Part shown: piece by piece, positions 6,652 to 10,404 of the stretch
Layout: each line of letters opens with the position of its first letter
Numbering within the stretch: the first letter of the stretch is position 1
Assembly (NCBI GenBank): GCA_004151065.3
Contig: NWUY0300096140.1
Span: 6,904 to 17,307 of the forward strand
From: Larix sibirica
Taxonomy: Eukaryota > Streptophyta > Pinopsida > Pinales > Pinaceae
Length of the DNA: 10,404 nt
Direction: 5' to 3'
The notes under the pieces: generated by a model
The model's database searches: none
Told to the model about the DNA's origin: nothing
What the model saw: only the letters and a program-made list of their open reading frames with translations
Translations under genes and position numbers: made by a program

Positions 6652-9108
6652 ATGAGAGATCAACACTCGCAGATTGTGGCTTGTTTTCTCCTCCTCCTTG
6701 TGCCGCTGCTTCAGATAAAGCCCACCCATGCGGCAGACGCAGCTTCCGACAGCTTAGTGTTAGGCGCCTCTCTCACTGGTAACGAGACCAGAATTTCTAA
6801 GGGCGGTATCTTCAAATTGGGGTTTTTCAATCTCAACAATAACGGCGTTGAGAAATGGTATGTGGGTATTTGGTATGCTACTGCCTCTCAACATACAATA
6901 GCTTGGGTGGCCAACGCGGAGCAGCCGCTGCAGAACGCGTCCGGCGTTCTTAGTCTCGCAGAGGATGGGAGTCTCCGTCTGTCCTATGGGAGATCCCTCG
7001 TCTGGTCTACCAAGGGAAATGGAAAGAAGCCTTCTTCGGCTGTGAGAATGGATAATGGTAATTTGGTCGTGCTGAGTGCCGATAATACCTCTGAAAGCAG
7101 TTGGCAGAGCTTCGACTACCGGGGAGATACGTGGTTGCCAGGGACGAAATTCAGAACGGGCCAGAAGCTGACGTCATGGAAGACGCCTTGGGATCCAAGT
7201 CCAGGGACCTTCACCCTTCAGATTGATCCAAACGGAGCCGAGGAGTTCGTGCTGATGTGGGAGAATCACAAAAAATACTGGGATAGCGGTGTTTGGAACG
7301 GTAAATATTTTCCCGAAACTCCCAATATGACGCCGATTCCTCTCCACAATTACAGCTTTGTCAATAACGGTTCGAACAAGTATTACATTTATTCTTATGA
7401 AAATCATGGATTAACATATCTGTCGCGTTTAGTAATGGATAAATCCGGACAAGTACGACAGTACATATTGGTGGGAGGCGAATGGTACCAGATGTGGCAA
7501 TACCCCCTCTCTCCATGCCAGGTTTATGCCTTGTGCGGGTCTTATGGAATGTGCAACAATAACAATCTTGAGTCTTGCAACTGCGTGCCGGGATTCGTCC
7601 CCAAATATAACCGCGAATGGGAATCTCAGCAGTGGACAAGCGGTTGTGTTCGAAAGACGACGTTACAATGCAGCGACTCCCGAAACCGGACCACCACCGA
7701 CGGGTTTGTAGAGTTGACTGGCAAATCTATACCCGCAGAAGGTGTTGGATACAAAGGGCAAGGACAAGGGCAAGGGCAGTGTCAGGAGGCCTGTCTGGCC
7801 AATTGTTCGTGCACTGCGTATGCTTATGTCGGCTTTCCGCAGACGTGTGTAATGTGGTTCGGCAAATTGCTAAATCTCTACGATTCCCCCGGCGGAATTT
7901 CTCTGTTTCTGCGATTAGATTCCTCTGATGTGCCCGATTCCTTTAATTCCAGCCCGAAGGCAACTCTTGCAGGCTTAGTAGGTGGCGTCGTGGGCGGCGG
8001 GCTGATTACTATTCTGGCCTTTGTGTTGCTGTTTCTCTGGTACTGTAGGCACTCGCGACGGTCTGTAACAGATTACGCACCAGGAACGCTGTCTGTATTC
8101 ACTTACAGAGAGCTGCAGAATGCAACGAAGAACTTTTCTGAGCGGCTGGGAGGAGGGGGTTTTGGTTCCGTATTCAAAGGGACTCTAACAGATAGTTCTG
8201 TGGTGGCGGTTAAGAGATTGGAGGGCGTGAGCCAAGGAGAGAAGCAGTTCCGCATGGAGGTGAGCACCATCGGAACCACACAGCATGTTAATTTGGTTCG
8301 GTTGCGGGGATTTTGTACTGAGGGCTCTAGGAGACTGTTGGTTTACGATTATATGTCCAATGGCTCCCTCAATTCCGTCTTATTCCACAAATCACAGACC
8401 GATGATGAGATTCAGAACAATGTGCTGGACTGGAAAACGCGGTTCCGCATCGCGGTGGGAACTGCTCGTGGAATCGCTTACCTGCATGAGAATTGCAGGG
8501 ACTGCATTATCCATTGTGACATTAAGCCAGAAAACATCCTATTGGATTCCAATTTCTGCCCCAAAATCACCGATTTCGGGCTGGCCAAACTCCTGGGCAG
8601 AGATTTTAGTCATGCTCTAACGACTATGAGAGGAACCAGAGGATACTTGGCCCCAGAGTGGATCTCTGGCCTGCCTATCACTGCAAAGGCTGATGTTTAC
8701 AGCTTTGGCATGACATTGTTTGAAATAATTTCAGGGCAGAGAAACATGGACGGGCACTCGGAATCCAGCGAGGTGTTCTTTCCCACGTGGGCTGTAACTC
8801 AGATCAACAGCGGAAACGCCATGGCGGTGCTTGACAAAAAATTGATGAATGATGCAGAAGCAGAACAGGTGAAGAGAGCTGCCATCGTAGGAGGATGGTG
8901 CGTACAGGACAACGAAAATGAAAGGCCCCCAATGAGTAAAGTTGTGCAGATATTGGAAGGCATTGTAGAGGTGCCCGCTCTTCCCCCAATTCCCCTCTCT
9001 CTACAGGCCTCTGCCTTAAAACCCGACAGTTTCGTGCTTTTCTTCTGGGATAAAGATTCATCTTCTGCATACAACGATAAGAGTCATAATCCCTCCAGTA
9101 CACTGTAG
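6652..9108 (+). CDS. G-type lectin S-receptor-like serine/threonine-protein kinase, intronless, 818 aa
   Basis: This is a single-pass plasma-membrane receptor kinase; its ligand is unknown. Domains in order: signal peptide 1-27 (hydrophobic VACFLLLLVPLLQI, cut probably after THA); bulb-type lectin about 34-150, ending in WQSFDYRGDTWLPG; S-locus glycoprotein segment with WDSGVWNGKYF; Cys-rich EGF-like part from C289 (CQVYALCGSYGMC); PAN/apple domain from about 350 (DGFVEL ... CLANCSCTAYAY); membrane helix 441-465; kinase from about 499. The kinase has the loop LGGGGFGSV at 499, Lys521 in VAVKRL, Glu536, HCDIKPEN at 621-628, DFG 641-643, GTRGYLAPEW from 661 and DVYSFG. All catalytic residues are present, but the Arg before Asp623 is Cys, so it is a non-RD kinase. 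The architecture and HCDIKPENILLD match the At2g19130-like SD-RLK group. The frame is open upstream to a GTG at 6604, but plants start at ATG and the ATG at 6652 gives a clean signal peptide. Size is normal for the family (about 800-850). A Gly-Gln run sits in the PAN domain. The gene appears intact. Confidence 0.95.
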   Translation: MRDQHSQIVACFLLLLVPLLQIKPTHAADAASDSLVLGASLTGNETRISKGGIFKLGFFNLNNNGVEKWYVGIWYATASQHTIAWVANAEQPLQNASGVLSLAEDGSLRLSYGRSLVWSTKGNGKKPSSAVRMDNGNLVVLSADNTSESSWQSFDYRGDTWLPGTKFRTGQKLTSWKTPWDPSPGTFTLQIDPNGAEEFVLMWENHKKYWDSGVWNGKYFPETPNMTPIPLHNYSFVNNGSNKYYIYSYENHGLTYLSRLVMDKSGQVRQYILVGGEWYQMWQYPLSPCQVYALCGSYGMCNNNNLESCNCVPGFVPKYNREWESQQWTSGCVRKTTLQCSDSRNRTTTDGFVELTGKSIPAEGVGYKGQGQGQGQCQEACLANCSCTAYAYVGFPQTCVMWFGKLLNLYDSPGGISLFLRLDSSDVPDSFNSSPKATLAGLVGGVVGGGLITILAFVLLFLWYCRHSRRSVTDYAPGTLSVFTYRELQNATKNFSERLGGGGFGSVFKGTLTDSSVVAVKRLEGVSQGEKQFRMEVSTIGTTQHVNLVRLRGFCTEGSRRLLVYDYMSNGSLNSVLFHKSQTDDEIQNNVLDWKTRFRIAVGTARGIAYLHENCRDCIIHCDIKPENILLDSNFCPKITDFGLAKLLGRDFSHALTTMRGTRGYLAPEWISGLPITAKADVYSFGMTLFEIISGQRNMDGHSESSEVFFPTWAVTQINSGNAMAVLDKKLMNDAEAEQVKRAAIVGGWCVQDNENERPPMSKVVQILEGIVEVPALPPIPLSLQASALKPDSFVLFFWDKDSSSAYNDKSHNPSSTL
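7755..7778 (+). repeat. Hexamer repeat encoding a Gly-Gln run in the PAN domain
   Basis: About four units of GGGCAA/GGACAA encode GQGQGQGQ just before the CQEACLANCSC cysteines of the PAN/apple domain. It is in frame and length-variable by nature. Such a low-complexity insert is not part of the standard PAN fold. Confidence 0.8.
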
Positions 9109-9302
9109 AACTTCACAGTATTCTCTATTTCGTGTACATGGTATCCTCTATTTAGTTGTATTCTATATTTACTTAGATTTTCATCTAACCCTCATACCCC
9201 AAGTTGTGGAAGGGGAATGTCGAAATGAAGCTGGAAAGGGGAATGCCCAAATGAATGAGAATGGGCTAGAAATCGAAATTGTATTAGTATTGGTCTGACC
9301 TA
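9109..9302 (+). other. 3' flank / 3' UTR of the kinase gene
   Basis: AT-rich sequence after the stop, including CTTAGATTTTCATCTAA (9172-9189), which recurs in the duplicated fragment downstream, and a 26-bp tandem pair at 9205-9256. No canonical AATAAA is present here. Plant near-upstream elements are loose, so the poly(A) site cannot be fixed. Confidence 0.45.
9205..9256 (+). repeat. 26-bp tandem repeat, two copies
   Basis: TGTGGAAGGGGAATGTCGAA... (9205-9230) is followed directly by CTGGAAAGGGGAATGCCCAA... (9231-9256); both units end AAATGAA plus one base. They differ at about six positions. Confidence 0.75.
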
Positions 9303-9565
9303 TAAGGGATTGCATCCAGGACAAGGAAGATTAAAGGCCATCGATGAGTAAAGTGCTGCAGATATTGGAAGGCATTGTAAACGTGCCCTCTGTTCCCCAT
9401 TTCTCTCTTTGGACAGACCTATGCAGTAAAAGGCAAAGAGTCTCGGTTTCATCCGGTATAAGAATTCTTCTGAAAACAATAGCAGTGATAAGCCCTGGAC
9501 GACGATGTAGAACATCTAAACGTTCTCTGTTTTTGCTTAGATTTTTCATCTAAATATTTTATAGA
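9303..9565 (+). pseudogene. Decayed duplicate of the kinase gene's 3' end and 3' flank
   Basis: From about 9306 the sequence matches the intact gene from about 8894, offset 412 bp. CAGGACAAGGAAGATTAAAGG parallels CAGGACAACGAAAATGAAAGG. Then ATGAGTAAAGTGCTGCAGAT reads MSKVLQILEGIVNVPSVP against the gene's MSKVVQILEGIVEVPALP. The match continues, with indels and frame loss, through the gene's stop (TGTAGAAC at 9506-9513 against 9104-9111) into the flank (CTTAGATTTTTCATCTAA at 9536-9553 against 9172-9189). The kinase core, membrane helix and ectodomain are all missing, so this cannot encode a kinase. It is the tail of a former tandem copy, or of a partial duplication. Confidence 0.85.
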
Positions 9566-9587
9566 ATCGTCCAACTCTCATTATCCA

Positions 9588-9752
9588 ACGGCGTTTCTTC
9601 GATGGCTGAGTCAAGAATCGAGTTCTAGACGGCATTTATTGGAAGGAGGTGTCGAGAAACGAGTTCTATGCGGCATTTAATGGAAGTATGAGTCAAGAAA
9701 CGAACTCTAAACGCATTTATGGGATGGATGAGTCAATAAACGAGTTCTACTG
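9588..9752 (+). repeat. Tandem repeat, four units of about 41 bp (minisatellite)
   Basis: Units start at about 9588, 9629, 9671 and 9711. Each reads roughly ACGGCATTTAT-GGA-GGATGAGTCAAGAAACGAGTTCTA. Unit lengths are 40-42 bp and units differ from one another by several bases. TGAGTCA occurs in units 1, 3 and 4 (9607, 9689, 9729) and is degraded in unit 2 (GTGTCGA). The array lies directly behind the decayed kinase fragment. Confidence 0.85.
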
Positions 9753-10013
9753 TGTTTAGGAATTACTCTTATTCGCCACAATCACATTATTATTAATGTG
9801 TCATTGGAAAAATAAATGTATATTTGGTATTGTAATGATAGTTTTAATAAAATGTATTGAATGGATGTTTGTGAAAGAATATCAAGTATCAATGTGGATA
9901 CTACATTCAATTATCACAACTTAAATAAAATTGTAGTTAATTGTTTATTTAAAAAAAATGATAAAAAGAAATTAATTCAACTTTAATATCTCAAATCAAA
10001 TTGCCATGTATTA
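9753..10013. other. AT-rich intergenic stretch
   Basis: No gene recognised. It contains a 7-bp inverted repeat CACATTA/TAATGTG at 9783-9800 and A/T-rich runs. Confidence 0.4.
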
Positions 10014-10119
10014 AAAATTATTTTATATAATTAAAAAATAAACTAATGTAACATATAAATGTTTATAAAATTATTTTATATAATTAAAAAATAAACTAAT
10101 ACAACATATAAATATTTAT
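10014..10119 (+). repeat. 53-bp tandem duplication
   Basis: 10014-10066 and 10067-10119 are adjacent copies starting AAAATTATTTTATATAATTA. They differ at only three positions (GT/AC near the middle and G/A near the end), so the duplication is recent. Confidence 0.9.
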
Positions 10120-10404
10120 GAAGAAGTTAAACTATAAATGATATGCCTATATTTTCTCTTAATTTCCAGTTGGTATAAGTTATTAGATTATTAATAAATT
10201 ATGTTTTTTGTTTTTTTCAATTCTAACATGACACATATTGACACATATTATTCTGAATCACTAATCACTATTCTAAAATAAATTTCACATCATCACTAAC
10301 ATTATATAATGAAAGTTCGACGAGTCAAACATGACCAAATCTCCTATCCACTTTGCTCACATTTCAATAAACAAAACAACATCAAGTGATAATATTTGAA
10401 TGAG
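10120..10404. other. AT-rich end of window, nothing recognised
   Basis: No open frame or recognised repeat. A short doubled ACACATATT (GACACATATTGACACATATT, 10231-10250) is the only local structure. Confidence 0.4.

Noticed and set aside
7361-7928. Several alternative-frame open frames inside the kinase ectodomain
   Set aside because: They overlap a well-supported coding sequence with complete domain structure and show no motifs of their own.
9300-9549. Minus-strand frames of 71-72 codons, and similar ones at 8799-9103
   Set aside because: Both sets are shadows of the kinase 3' end and its decayed copy; their resemblance to each other follows from the duplication.
1-10404. tRNA, rRNA, CRISPR array or a new multi-gene system
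   Set aside because: No cloverleaf, rRNA-like or spaced-palindromic array was seen, and the genes here are unrelated plant nuclear genes and relics rather than a coordinated cluster.

Overview
The window reads as nuclear DNA of a land plant. It is AT-rich, gene-poor and loaded with decayed mobile and duplicated sequence. It carries plant-specific families: a PPR protein, a G-type lectin receptor kinase and a relic of a carotenoid-cleavage (NCED) gene. Long degenerate intergenic stretches and intronless lectin-kinase genes would suit a large, repeat-rich genome such as a conifer, but that is an inference and the species cannot be named from the sequence.

Layout: (1) 1-594, minus strand: the N-terminal part of an organelle-type PPR gene, cut by the left edge; a 5' exon may lie near 750-803. 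(2) 986-2625, minus strand: a decayed gag-like coding region of Ty1-copia type, with a possible LTR end and purine tract at its borders and no pol visible. (3) 2805-3570, minus strand: a broken NCED pseudogene, recognisable over about 250 residues through several frames. (4) 3570-5500: intergenic DNA with a small inverted-repeat unit, a dispersed 30-base repeat and a few hairpins. (5) 5500-6115: very AT-rich spacer with a diverged 36-bp direct repeat. (6) 6115-6651: a GC-richer upstream region of the kinase gene containing a duplicated 38-bp block and two short upstream ORFs. (7) 6652-9108, plus strand: one intact, intronless G-type lectin S-receptor-like kinase of 818 residues, the only complete gene here. 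(8) 9303-9565: a decayed copy of that gene's last exon sequence and 3' flank. (9) 9588-9752: four tandem copies of a ~41-bp unit, three carrying TGAGTCA. (10) 9753-10404: AT-rich DNA with an exact-spacing 53-bp tandem duplication.

The genes do not form a pathway or operon. The intact kinase is a cell-surface receptor candidate (apoplastic lectin/S-domain/PAN region, one membrane helix, cytosolic non-RD kinase). The broken copy beside it shows that the receptor locus has undergone local tandem duplication, as is usual for this family. The PPR gene is an unrelated organelle RNA-processing factor. I did not find a convincing new biological system. The most informative observations are the NCED relic, the receptor-kinase duplication with its minisatellite, and the gag-only element remnant.
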